Assembly (NCBI GenBank): GCA_914767885.1
Contig: CAJZBQ010000020.1
Span: 372,001 to 436,000 of the forward strand
Reading direction: 5' to 3'
Source of the DNA: Blepharisma stoltei
Taxonomy: Eukaryota; Ciliophora; Heterotrichea; Heterotrichida; Blepharismidae
DNA: 64,000 bases
Below the pieces are notes generated by a model that ran no database searches, was not told the origin of the DNA, and was given only the letters and a program-made list of their open reading frames with translations. Position 1 is the stretch's first letter. Every line of letters begins with the position of its first letter. Below are positions 22,971 through 33,629 of this stretch, piece after piece. Made by a program: the position numbers and the translations under genes.

Positions 22971-23370
22971 TGCTTTATAAAAGTCAAAGTTTGTGCTAAG
23001 CGCTTATTGTTCTTTACGAGATTACTAATGACTCATATGGTTTTCGTTAGAAAATTAAAATGGAGTTAATAATTAAAAAAACTTGTTGATCGAGTTGTGT
23101 TTTTGCGGAAGGATAGATTTCTAAATAAATGATGCCAATTTAATTATGACTAGCTGCTTTATAAAAGCCAAAGTTTGTGCTAAGCGCTTGTTGCTCTTTA
23201 CGAACTTACTAATGACTCATATGGTTTTCGTTAGAAAATTAAAATGGAGTTAATAATTAAAAACTTGTTGATCGAGTTGTGTTTTTGCGGAAGGATAGAT
23301 TTCTAAATAAATGATGCCAATTTAATTATGAATAACTGCTTTATAAAAGCCAAAGCTTGTGCTAAGCGTA
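22971..23370 (+). repeat. tandem direct repeat, unit about 183 bp
   Basis: Copies begin TGCTTTATAAAAGYCAAAG at 22971, 23155 and 23337 (spacing 184 and 182). Two are complete and nearly identical; the third stops after GTGCTAAGCG near 23369. Confidence 0.9.
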
Positions 23371-23584
23371 AAATTTTATTCTTATAATATTTTTTAAATT
23401 TTTTTCAAATGTTAAAAAATAAAAATTTTAAAATAATTATATCAATATAAATAAATTTTTTATAAATAATTTTTATAAAATAAAAAATAATAATTTTTCA
23501 AAATTTATTATATCTTTTATAAAATGGGACTTTAATTTTAACAATATTTTTTAAGTGGGCTGTCTGTCAAGCATAGGTAGCAAC

Positions 23585-23757
23585 CCTAGGGTGGGGGTGC
23601 CATTTGTAGGGGGGGGTGGGGGTGCCATTTTTAGGGGGGGCGGTGGGGGTGCCATTTTTAGGGGGGGGTGGGGGTTCCCTTATTGGGGGGTTGGGGGTGT
23701 CCCCCTAAAAATGGCACCCCCACCCCCCCCTAAAAATGGCACCCCCACCCCCTCCCT
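23585..23757. repeat. G-tract tandem repeat with an inverted C-tract copy
   Basis: GGGGGTGCCATTTTTAGGGG recurs three times (unit about 24 bp) up to about 23680. Its reverse complement occurs twice from 23695 to 23755, making a hairpin-capable block. A related G-rich stretch is at 25525-25570. The G runs could form quadruplexes (inference). Confidence 0.8.
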
Positions 23758-24099
23758 CAAAAAGAATATTTTAAATATAATCCAATTAAAGTCTATAAAT
23801 TGCTTTAATAATTACGATTAATTAATAAATTCAAATTAATTAAAAATTAATTAGGAAATATATTAAATTTGTTTTTTTATATTTATAATGCAATGCCAAA
23901 GATATTGATAATGCCAGTAATTATTAAATGAATCAAGCACAATACAATAACTACAGAGTGCAGCGAAGATGAATACAGTGTAGGTAACTTCAAGATGGAT
24001 GTAATATGAGCTAATGCAGGATATGCAGAAGATGGATAATTAGCTTAAATAGTAGGTTTAAAAGTAATCAATTCATAAAATAAAATTTTTGCGAATTCA

Positions 24100-25330
24100 A
24101 GTATTAATTATATTCATATTTTCTTACATACCATGCCTATATCACATCTTGAGTTGCCATTATTCTTTTTGATTGTTTTTTATAGCATTCCAAAACTTCT
24201 TCTCTTCTTCCTAACTATCTAACTCCCCCCATTTAAAATGGAACAAAAAATTTTGTTCCAATTTAAAGGGGGGTTAATTTTTTTTTTTAAAAAAAAATTA
24301 TATAAAAATTAAAAAACTTATCGAATTAGATTAATAAATTTGTTTAATAAAATGCTATTTACTCTTTATCTTTTAAAACAAAGCAAGATATAACTAAATT
24401 TTCATTATTAGTTAATACGCCACTATTAATTGGTATCAAAAATTATTTACACAAAAAATTATTATTTTTATTGATAAAAAAAAAATTTAAAAAAAATTTT
24501 AGAAAATTATCGATCAAAGTGCTAATTTTTGTTTAAATAATATGCTATTTATACTCTATTCTTTAAAATAAAACAAGAAATTAGTAAATTTTAAAATTTA
24601 TAATAATTCCTATTGAATTTATATCAAAACTATTTAAATAAAAAATATCATTTTTATCAAAAAAGAATAAAAATTTTTTTGAAAAATTTTTTAAAAAAAA
24701 CAATTAATTTTTTTTAAAATTTAGCAATTAAGGATAATAAATTTATTTAAATAAGATGCTCTTTATACTCTTTTCTTTAAACAAGAATAAGATATAACTA
24801 AATTTGTGATTTTAGTTAAGAAGAAACATTTAACTTATATCAAAACCTTTTACATAAAAATTATTATAATTTTTTATTATAAAATAAATTTTGTTTCAAT
24901 TTAAAGGGGGTTAATTTACCAAAAAAGTGGAAATTTTACCTATATTTTGTTCCAATTTAAAGAGGGGGGGGAGTAAGAGCATTTCCTTTATTATAATAAT
25001 AATAATCTCCACAATTTGGATTTTTTAATTGCATCGTTACAATGTTTTAGTTTTTTTCATAACTCTTTTCTTTATAGAAGATAACTCCTATGCTATTGTA
25101 TGCATCAGCATAATTTGGATCAACTCTGATAGCTTATTTATAGCATTCCATATCTTATTCTCTACTGCCTAACTTATATAGAGCATCTCTTTCATTTGAA
25201 AAGCAATGTGCTAATAAAAATAGTATTTGATATTGTCAGTTTTACTTTTAGATCTCTAAATGGACTCTTTAGCCATTGTTCCACAAAGTTCATAAATATA
25301 TACAGGATATACTGCTAATTAATACCAAAG
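24100..25330 (-). pseudogene. broken TPR-repeat gene with in-frame UAA/UAG at Gln-like positions
   Basis: On the minus strand, once the family B insert 24220-24973 is removed, a typical tetratricopeptide sequence appears: YKLGSRE, MECYK, then AIRVDPNYADAYNSIGVIFY, later NKGNAL, LGRREEVLECYK. Within it, UAA or UAG occupies E-x-D, CYK-x-AIR and NAL(R)-x-LGR, places where TPR repeats often have Gln. An upstream frame (FADKHNDLWY, LAVYPVYIYELCGTMAKE) also contains UAA/UAG codons, and is out of phase by a frameshift near 25195. It is thus either a decayed copy of a host TPR gene or a segment from an organism that reads UAR as Gln. Confidence 0.6.
24220..24973. mobile_element. family B IES, 754 bp, inside the TPR relic
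   Basis: TA 24220-24221 is followed by ACTCCCCCCATTTAAAATGG; the right end is TTCCAATTTAAAGAGGGGGG and GAG before TA 24974-24975. Inside are three diverged direct units of about 205 bp, each with an ATGCTATTTAYACTC-like core. Removal restores the minus-strand TPR frame NKGNAL-R-x-LGRREEV. The same subtype occurs in opposite orientation at 54220. Confidence 0.9.
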
Positions 25331-25589
25331 ATCATTATGCTTGTCAGCAAATTTCTTCAAGATGTTGGGTTCTTAGTAGTTATAGGAAATTTTCACTACT
25401 CCTTAATCGATTGCGCTACGCTATATGATATTGTATAAATCAGTAATTTTTAATATCTAAAATAATAATTTATTTATTACGCCTGCTCTAAATTAGCATT
25501 TGTGATATATCTATACTATATTAAGGGGGGGTGGGGGGTACCATTAAAAAAGGGGGAGTGGGGGTGTAGGGTTGCTACCTGTGCTTGAC

Positions 25590-25925
25590 CAGGCTGTCTG
25601 ATCCTGTGCCATTTATTAAAATTCTGATCATACTTGCCATCAGAAAATTGATAAAATTCTGGCAACTATCATTTATAATTTCAAGTACCGGCCAGAATTG
25701 GCTCGCGAGATCCATTTGACGAACCAAAAGTGTAAATTTGCAAATAGCCTCTCTTTAAGTTCTCGAGATTGATCAGCCAGAACTCTTTATTTTCACTGTA
25801 TGACTCTCTTACAAAGAATGAACATAAAATTTTCATGTTCCAAAGACCTTTTAGTCAAACCAGGAAGCACGCCTTATCGCGCTATTGAAGAGAAAGTTCT
25901 ATATGTGCTTTCTGGCATAAGGGTT
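25590..25925 (-). repeat. right long inverted-repeat arm
   Basis: Reverse complement of the left arm with substitutions and small indels (shared CGCGCTATTGAAGAGAAAG, CTCGAGATTGATCAG, GAACCAAAAGTG, CTGATCATACTTGCCATC). I judge identity near three quarters by eye. Confidence 0.75.
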
Positions 25926-26361
25926 ATTGGGAAAATTAATCCCATAATAATTGCCTGAGAATGGAAAAGTCCTCAGCAGCGCCATTTTATTATAGCAAGA
26001 ATTATATCAAATACTGTTGAAGCGATAGCAGAGGGATCTCCCCTAAAGAAAAGCACACCTCATAGGAGAGTACCATCAGGGAAATTTAAATAAATAATAT
26101 TTAACTATTTAAATATAATCAAAACTATAATTGATATTTTATATCATCTAAGAAATCTATGAAATCTATGAAAAATTACAATACCCTTATCAATTACAAA
26201 TATCAATCATAAAAGACATTTATGTCTTAAATTCTCAGCTTTTATAGAGCATATTTCCCTTGACCAAATGCTTAAAGAAAGTATATTCAAATGATACTTT
26301 TTCTCTTTAATTTACAATCATAAAGATTAAACCAATTAATTCTTATAGCGTTACAATAAAT
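25926..26361. promoter_or_regulatory. intergenic region upstream of the LNR gene
   Basis: The first part (to about 26090) is GC-richer and continues the edge of the repeat nest. The rest is AT-rich and presumably holds the promoter. No further feature seen. Confidence 0.35.
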
Positions 26362-28168
26362 ATGATATTTTTACTATCACTTATTTCCCTAGTCTTTTCT
26401 TACGACAACCAAAACCCACTTTTCAACTCAGAACCTACAATTGTGGGTGCCTCCAGCAGCAAACTAAAAGTTCTCTTCTCCATAGGCCGAACGACTCTTA
26501 AGGTTCTTCAAGGCACATCTCGATATGCTGACATCACACAAAATCAGACCTATAAGTTCGCTGACGATCTCTACTATGGCTATACAGTTCTTGACCTCTC
26601 TTCTTACTCTCTCAAGTGAAAACTTTATGATTTTGCCGGAAGAAAAAGTCAATGTACAACAGTTTTCACGACGACAGAAGAAATTATTCCATCTCAAGAT
26701 GTTTGCGAACAAAAAGGCTGCCCATTATCTTTTGTAGGCGACCACTGATGTGATGCCCAATGTCTTTACCCTGAATGTGGATTTGACTCAAAAGACTGCG
26801 AAGATATTGATCAGTTTAAATTATTGAAATGCGACCCAATTACAATAGGAGATGGGACCTGCAACCAAGAATGCAATAATGAACTAAGCTTTTTTGATGG
26901 AGGAGACTGCAAAACTCCCTGCTCTTTAACCGGATGCAGCACAAACCAGCTAGGAAACGGCATCTGTGACCCTGAATGCAAAAATAATGAGTGTAAAAAT
27001 GATTTCGGAGATTGTGATTTATGTGCTGCTGGGTGTACTGGAGATATGCTAGGAAATGGAAATTGTGACACTGAATGCAACATAAAAGAATGCTCTTACG
27101 ATTTTCATGACTGCGACACAATTTCATGCTTTGACACTGGGTGCACTTATGATTTACTGGAGAACTCTTATTGTGATTCTGTATGTAACAATACTCACTG
27201 TGATTATGATGCTGGAAGATGCACTGAATGTGCATCATATGGCTGCTCTGCAGAATTTGTCAACGATACCCATTGTGATACTTCATGCTTCAATAGTGCA
27301 TGCCGATATGATGGCTTAGATTGTGTGAAAAAGACCTGTAAATCTAAAGGGTGCAAGCATGAATATATCCAAGATGGTAGCTGTGATGTGGCTTGCTATC
27401 ATGAAGATTGTGCATGAGACGGAGGGGATTGTGAAAAATATTATTGCTCTGAAGGGTGCTTGCCTGATATGCTGACAAATGATGTTTGTGATCTCCAATG
27501 CAATGTAGCTAAGTGTGGCTATGACAATAATGCTTGTCTTAACGAAAAAATATTGTGTGCCAGCGATTGCTTGAATGAATGGATTGGAGATGGAATTTGT
27601 GATCCTGCTTGCCTTAATAAAAACTGTAATGATGATGGAGGTGATTGTGCAGAAGGCCTTATGCTAAAAGATGGAGTTTTAACGATTAATGGCATCACTT
27701 ACACTGCAAATACTGAGTGTATTCGCTCTGGAGCAAAAACACTATTAATGTCATTTATAATAGTTCTTTTACTCCCCCCCCCCCTCCGTGAGCGAACAAA
27801 AAAATTTTGTTCGCTCACGGAGGGGGGTTAATTTTTTTTTTTAAAAAAAATTTATATATAAATTTTAAAAAAATATTTTTTTCGAAATTTAAAAAAAATC
27901 CTAATTTGCAAAAATTGGGAAGCAAATATTAATTTAATTTGCAAAATTTATGTTTTAAAAGGCAATTTGTTTTAAAATTAAACAGAATTAGCTCTAGATT
28001 TCATTATACTAATTATCACTTATATATCAAAATTTTTTTCCCATTTAAAATTTTTTTCTATTAAAAAAATTTTTGTTCACTCACGGAGGGTGGGGTTTTT
28101 GGTCAAAAAATGGCGATTTTTCTAATGGTTTTGTTCGCTCACGGAGGGGGGGGGGGGAGTTAGCATAA
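26362..28168 (+). CDS. Cys-rich LNR (Lin12/Notch repeat) surface protein, probably GPI-anchored
   Basis: The product is 471 aa after removing IES 27770-28160. The signal peptide is MIFLLSLISLVFS. From about residue 110 there are at least eight repeats of the LNR type (C-x-GC, GNGxCDxxC, C-x-(Y/F)D-x-x-DC), for example GCSTNQLGNGICDPECKNNE. In animal proteins each repeat binds one calcium through its Asp/Asn residues. UGA is Trp at GDHWCDAQC and CAWDGGDC, exactly where LNRs need a residue, which is strong evidence for the code. The C-terminus after IES removal is a hydrophobic tail (KTLLMSFIIVLLLA) ending in TAA. With the preceding small residues (SGA), this fits a GPI-attachment signal (inference). 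It probably sits on the cell surface. Confidence 0.85.
27770..28160. mobile_element. family A IES, 391 bp, in the last codons of the LNR gene
   Basis: TA 27770-27771 then a C-run and CCTCCGTGAGCGAACAAAAA, directly followed by its inverted copy (5' hairpin). The right end is TTTTGTTCGCTCACGGAGGG, a G-run and AGT before TA 28161-28162. This is an intact reference copy with the core GATTTCATTATACTAATTAT. Excision leaves LLL-A-stop. Confidence 0.93.
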
Positions 28169-28329
28169 AATAATATCGAATGATATTAAAAATATTGTAT
28201 AAATGCAAGCGATGTTTCTTTATAAATAAATATAACTTAATTCACTATTAAAGCATCAAAATTGATTGTGAGACCTTGATTAGAAAATAAAATGCTCCAT
28301 AATGCCATAAACTTATACAAATAAGCGTT

Positions 28330-29973
28330 ATGAAATTAATTTGCCTGCTTATTTCAATTACTTTTGCTACAATATCTTTACCTTTAGTATCAAAAAATAG
28401 CCCTCAGCGAAAGTTTATTAAGCATGACATTGGAAATTCTTCGTCATCTTTTCGAGAACTTTTTTCGTATACAGCAATAAGAAATTATGATGACGTAAGT
28501 GATAAGTAGTATGAGTATTATATACAAGCTAATATAGGTACTCCACCTCAGACATTTAACTTCCTTGTTTCAACAGGAAGTGCTTGAATTTGGCTTGATA
28601 AAAAAAATTGTAAGACTTGCCGCTCTGAGAGCAACAAGTTTGACCCAGACGCATCTTCAAGTTTGAGTTCTACCAGTAAATATCAACAAATAACTTATTT
28701 AGGCCAAGTAAGAGGTTACCAAGACACTGAAACAATAAGTATTGGGAATGACACCTCGCTAAAAGTGGTATCGCAAACTTTTGTTTTAGTTGATTATGAG
28801 TGGGGAACACAAGGTTTTTTTGCTGATGGAATTATTGGCTTTGGTTTTGACGCACTAGCCTCTAATACTCAATCATTAATGACTTCTTTAAAAAGTCAAG
28901 GGAAAATCAATAAAAAACAGTTTTCAGTTTATTTAAACTATACAAACCGTCCTTCTGATGTCCCAGATTTGGGTTCTTCTATGCTTATGATCGACGGATA
29001 CAACTTATCTAAATATTCAGCCGAAACTGATTTTACTTATATAAATTTAGCGAATTCTAAAGGATTTTGGGAAATTAGTTGTGATTTTGTACAATTTGAT
29101 AATGTAAAATATACTGCTGGGCTAACAGCTATTATAGATACTGGACTTTATTATATTCAAGGACCAAAAAATGATGTGATAAGTATAATAAGAAAATTAA
29201 TAAACAATTATGGATGTACAGCTGATAGTGATGGGTATCCTTATTGCAATTGTGGAAATAGTTACCCAAGCTTGACCTATCAATTAGGAGGCTATCAGTT
29301 TACAATCCAATCAATTGATTATTTTGACGAATATGAAGGATTGTGCTACCTTCAATTTGGGTACTCAAATGGAAACTATTGGGCTTTAGGTGATGCTTTT
29401 TTGAGACGGTTTTATACTAACTTTGATATGGATGGGATGAGAATTGGTTTTGCCAAGATTGGCTTGAGCTCACCAAGTAATAGCAGTTCAAACAGCACAA
29501 CTCAGACTAATGATAATTCAAATTCTACAAATTCCAATAGTAATAGCTCCCAAAATAGTAGCACAAATAGCAATAGTAACCAAAATAATAATCAAACATC
29601 CACCAATTCAACAGAAACTTCCAATAATAATGCTTCCTCATCTTCAAACTCTTCTGAAACCGGAAATACCACATCTTCAAGCAATGCCACTAACTCATCA
29701 CCAGATGGGGGAGCTAATCCTTATGGCTCTAGTAGCAATAACCAAACTGGAAGCACTTTCAGAAATTATAATTCTCAAGGAAACTCAGATGATTCTGAAG
29801 GTCTAGCTAACTGAGAATTAGTTTTAATAATTGTTATCCCCACAATTGTTATAGCTGTTATCTTTTCTATTATTACAGCTATATTTTGTTATAAGATGAA
29901 GAAGTTGAGAGCCAGAAGATATGGAGCCAGAAATGAAAACAATAATCAAAGAAGTTTCTCTGTCGATATTTAA
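28330..29973 (+). CDS. membrane-anchored pepsin-like aspartyl protease homologue 1 (first Asp lost)
   Basis: The product is 542 aa with one intron (28495-28509). Signal peptide MKLICLLISITFATISLP, then a propeptide-like stretch and the A1 peptidase fold. The first active-site motif reads FLVSTGSAWIW, so the catalytic Asp of DTGS is Ser. The second is intact (AIIDTGLYY). Conserved family context follows: GIIGFGFDAL, and ALGDAFLRRFYTNFDMDGMR near the domain end. Then comes a Ser/Asn-rich stalk with many N-glycosylation sequons, a transmembrane helix (LVLIIVIPTIVIAVIFSII) and a short basic tail. With one catalytic Asp missing, proteolysis is doubtful. It is the first of three tandem paralogues. 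Confidence 0.88.
28495..28509 (+). other. 15-nt intron
   Basis: GTAAGTGATAAGTAG, phase 0 after codon 55. Removal joins NYDD to YEYYIQANIGTPPQ. All three protease paralogues carry an intron at exactly this codon. Confidence 0.92.
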
Positions 29974-31071
29974 GCTGAAATGTTTAATGAAGCAATTTTT
30001 ATTAAAAAATGCCTATAAATTAATAAATATCATCCAAATTTTATTTATAATATTAGAATTTTGAATTAAAATAAAGCTATAAATATATAGGCTTGAAACA
30101 TATTAAATATAGAGTTTATTTCAATAGATAGCATATTATATCCAATTCAAATTTAGTTCCCTAATCTACGCCATAAGGTAGACTTAAGTTACTTTGTAGT
30201 AGTTTTGTAACTTAGAAATAATAAATTTGAGATATTCATAATTTTGCATGAAATAGAGAGAGTGAAATATCATTAAATAACTATTAAATGATTACTTTAA
30301 AATTTTTTATATATTGATAGTTAACTGATTCGTATTTTTTTTTATCTCAAAAAAAATTGTGATATATTGTTACATAGGTGAAAGTTCGGTTTATTAAATC
30401 TAAAAAAAATAAGAATTAATAATTCTATAAAAAATCGAAAATTGTACAATAATTATGGATCTAGCTAACTATGTTCTGATGCCTATTCATCTATAAAAAA
30501 GCAGTTATCGTATGATAATTATGCAAACTTAATAAAGCCTGATATGTTTCTTAATAATATGTATAGCCCATGCCCTTAGATAGTTTCTTTATCGAGCAAA
30601 ATGCAAATAGAAAGTTAAAAAGCTAAGACAGACTCTCTTAAAGGGAAGAACAGAATCTCTATACTATGAAGGGTTAAGAAGTGGCATGCCAAAAATTGGT
30701 AACAAATACGAACAAATTTGACAAGAAAACAGCATATTTTTAAAATGGCTTTATTATTAATCTAATTTTAAATTTTCTTTACATTTTTGCGGTTTTTGCA
30801 TCTAAATAGCTTCTCGAGCTATATGCCAGAAATATAAAAAACTAAAAATTTATTTGAAAGAATTGCTTAAATAAACGTAATATAAATGCATACAATATTA
30901 AATCTTAGATTTCAAAGACTAAAACTCATTTTAAACATACTTCATACCAATTTCAGACTTCAATTGTCTAAAAGTTCGAGTTGTAAATTAATGTCTTCTA
31001 CAAATATTTCAAAATTATATAATAAAATGGTACAGATATTTACGAGTAATATTTTGAATTTATAAAAATTG
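29974..31071. other. AT-rich intergenic region, 1.1 kb
   Basis: No ORF of note in the UGA=Trp code, no family A/B element and no RNA gene recognised. Confidence 0.35.
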
Positions 31072-33467
31072 ATGCTATTATTCCTTTGCATCTCTCTTGC
31101 ACTAGCCTCAATAACTATTCCTATCCAAAAAAGACCTGCTCCAGCTCAAAGCCCATCTAAATCTTCTCATTTTAGATTTAACCCTCCTTCTTTGAGAGGT
31201 CTTTCTTCATCTTCAAGTGTTTCCAATTACAAAGATGTAATGATAATTTAGTTCCAATATTATACTCAAGCTACAATTGGGACTCCTCCACAGACCTTTA
31301 CCTTCATAATTGACACAGGTAGCACTTGGACCTGGATTGATGTCGTTGATTGTTCGGGTTGCCACGTAGGCAATAAATTCTCTCCAGAAGAATCATCGAC
31401 TTATAAAAATACTACTCAGCCTAAAGCTCTAAACTATTTGAAAGGAAATTCAAATGGTTATTTGAGCACTGATGTCATTTCTATTGGTGACAGCAACTCT
31501 TTGACTGTAACTGACCAATCTTTTATTTTGATCTACAGCGAAAGCAATTTTGATGGCCTAAAATCAGATGGATTGATGGGATTCGGATTTGAAGCTTTAA
31601 GTGATGGGGTCAGTTCTCTTATGAGCAATTTAAAAAGTCAAGGCAAAATTCAGAAAAAACAATTTTCAATTTATCTAAATGAAGCAAATAGCGACTCAGA
31701 TTTGCTTAATCTGGGAAATTCAAACATGATGATTGATGGATATGACATCTCAAAATACTCATCAGATGATACCTTTACCTATATTAATCTAATTGCTGAC
31801 TCAGGATATTGGGAAGTGCCTTGCGATTCGATGAGTTTTGGTGGAATATCATACTTTGGAGGAGTGAGTGCTATTATTGACACTGGGTCTAGTTTTATAA
31901 CAGGCCCTAAGAACGATATTTATCAAATATTAAATACTCTATATGATTATTACTATTGCAAAGTGAATGTGTATAACGAAGTTTATTGCGACTGCAGCAA
32001 ATCTTATCCTACATTGATTTTTAAGCTATCAGGGAATATATTTGCTCTAAAGCAAAGTGATTACTTTGAAGTCTTTGCAGGATATTGCTATCCTATATTT
32101 TATTATGCTACTGGATTAAATTCTTGAATACTAGGGGATAACTTTATAACTCCCCCCCCCTCCGTGAGTGAACACAAAAATTTTTGTTTACTCACAGAGG
32201 GGGGGTTAATGTTTTTTTTTGTAAAAAAAATTTATATATCAATTTTTTTAAAAAATATTTTTTTTCGAAATTTAAAAAAATCCTAATTCGCAAAAATTGG
32301 ATACAAATATTAATTTAATTTATAAAATTTATGTTTTAAAACGCAATTTGTTTAAAATTAAACAGAATTAGCACTAGATTTCATTATGCTAATTATCACT
32401 TATATATCAAAATATTTTTCCATAAAACATTTTTCTATTAACCCCCCCCCCCCCCTCCGTGAGTGAACAAAAAAATTTTGTTCACTCATGGAGGGGGGTT
32501 AATTTTTTTTTTTTAAAAAATTTTATATATAAATTTTCTAAAAAATTTTTTTTTTGAAATTTAAAAAAAATCCTAATTTGCAAAAATTTGAAAGCAAATA
32601 TTAATTTAATTTATAAAATTTATGTTTTAAAATGCAATTAATTTAAAATTAAACAGAATTAGCACTAGATTTCATTATATTAATTATCATTTATATATCA
32701 AAATTTTTTTCCATAAAAAAATTTTCTATTAAAAAAATTTTTGTTCACTCACGGAGGGTGGGTTTTTGGGCAAAAAATGGCGATTTTTCTAATGGTTTTG
32801 TTCACTCACGGAGGGGGGGGGGGAGTAAGAAAATTTTTGTTAACTCACGGAGGATGGGTTTTGGGCAAAAAATAGCGATTTTTCTAATGGTTTTGTTCAC
32901 TCACGGAGGGGGGGAGTAAGAAGATTTTACATTAATTTTGACATGGATGGCAGAAGAATCGGCTTCGCTAATATTCGAACAAGCCAAGACAGTGGCGGAT
33001 CAAGTAGTGGGAATAGCGGAGGTGGAGATTCTAATAATGATGGAGATGGATCTGGAAGCGATCAAGATTCCACAGGCAACGAAGATACTGGCGATAGCTC
33101 GGGAAGCTTTGCTGTATGGAAAATTGCTCTCATTGTAGTGCTACCTACTGTTGCTATAATTGCTCTTGCAACTGCAATCGGAATTAAAATATATAAAAAT
33201 AAAACAAGAGGAAAACCTGCTAGAGAAATAACAAGTTCATCTGGAACAGAAAAAGAATTAAAAAATAAACCAAGCATCACCTCTCATGCTTGTCAAAACG
33301 ATAATGAAACAAAATATATCAGCAAAATAAGCAATAGCGAAGATATATCTGGTGCTAAAGCAAACAATAAAAATGAGGAAGCTAAAAATATAGAAAAAGC
33401 TGAGAATATATCTGAAGAAAGCAAAGAAGAAGAATCTGATCGCTCAGCTAGTGAATCAAATAAATAA
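31072..33467 (+). CDS. membrane-anchored pepsin-like aspartyl protease homologue 2 (active site intact)
   Basis: The product is 536 aa after removing intron 31237-31251 and the nested insert 32147-32916. Signal peptide MLLFLCISLALASITIP. Both catalytic motifs are intact: FIIDTGSTWTW and AIIDTGSSFI. The flap and hydrophobic context (LMGFGFEALSDG, GDNFI-RRFYINFDMDGRR) match paralogue 1 closely. The join RRFYINFDMDG exists only after the insert is removed. A Gly/Ser/Asp-rich stalk (GGSSSGNSGGGDSNN) precedes a transmembrane helix (IALIVVLPTVAIIALATAI) and a roughly 90-residue acidic/Ser-rich cytoplasmic tail. This is the only copy of the three predicted to be catalytically competent, acting in the secretory pathway or at the surface. 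Confidence 0.9.
31237..31251 (+). other. 15-nt intron
   Basis: GTAATGATAATTTAG, phase 0 after codon 55. It joins NYKD to FQYYTQATIGTPPQ. Confidence 0.92.
32147..32916. mobile_element. family A IES carrying a second family A IES (770 bp in total)
   Basis: The outer copy runs TA 32147-32148 to TA 32917-32918 and interrupts the protease at GDNFI|RRFY. Its own sequence is split at 32439-32825 by another copy. Without the inner copy the outer one is 383 bp, the size of intact copies elsewhere, and its broken end (TTCTAT-TA-AGAAAATTTTTG) becomes continuous. Confidence 0.9.
32439..32825. mobile_element. inner nested family A IES, 387 bp
   Basis: TA 32439-32440, a C-run, then CCTCCGTGAGTGAACAAAAA and its inverted copy. 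The right end is GTTCACTCACGGAGG, a G-run and AG before TA 32826-32827. It is in the same orientation as its host copy. Confidence 0.9.
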
Positions 33468-33629
33468 TACTATTTTACTTTTATTGCTTCTTAAATTCTA
33501 TTTTAAAGAGATATAAATTAATTATTTAGAAATATATTTTTTTAAAATAAAACCATCATTGAGTAAAATAATTTCAGGCAATACTAATATTTTATTAAAA
33601 TTTTTAATAACCTTATTATTACCGAAAAT

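Larger units (their letters stand above)
22600..25925. mobile_element. composite element of about 3.3 kb with long terminal inverted repeats
   Basis: Positions about 22600-22930 and 25590-25925 are imperfect inverted copies (see the arms). Between them lie a 184-bp tandem repeat, G-tract repeats, a broken TPR gene and a family B insert. A second inverted match links 23555-23600 (GTCAAGCATAGGTAGCAACC) with 25545-25590. The left arm therefore appears split by the tandem-repeat block. No intact transposase frame is visible, so this is probably a non-autonomous or decayed germline element. Confidence 0.6.

Noticed and set aside
22971-23370. CRISPR-like array
   Set aside because: Repeats are 184-bp contiguous tandem units without spacers, in a eukaryotic genome.
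23555-23821. Gly-rich ORF over the G-tract repeats
   Set aside because: The apparent protein is just translation of GGGGGTGCCATTTTTAGGGG repeats. It has no start context or homology.
23892-24045. Short forward frame (48 codons, UGA=Trp) beside the TPR relic
   Set aside because: Too short, no recognisable family, and sited in a repeat nest.
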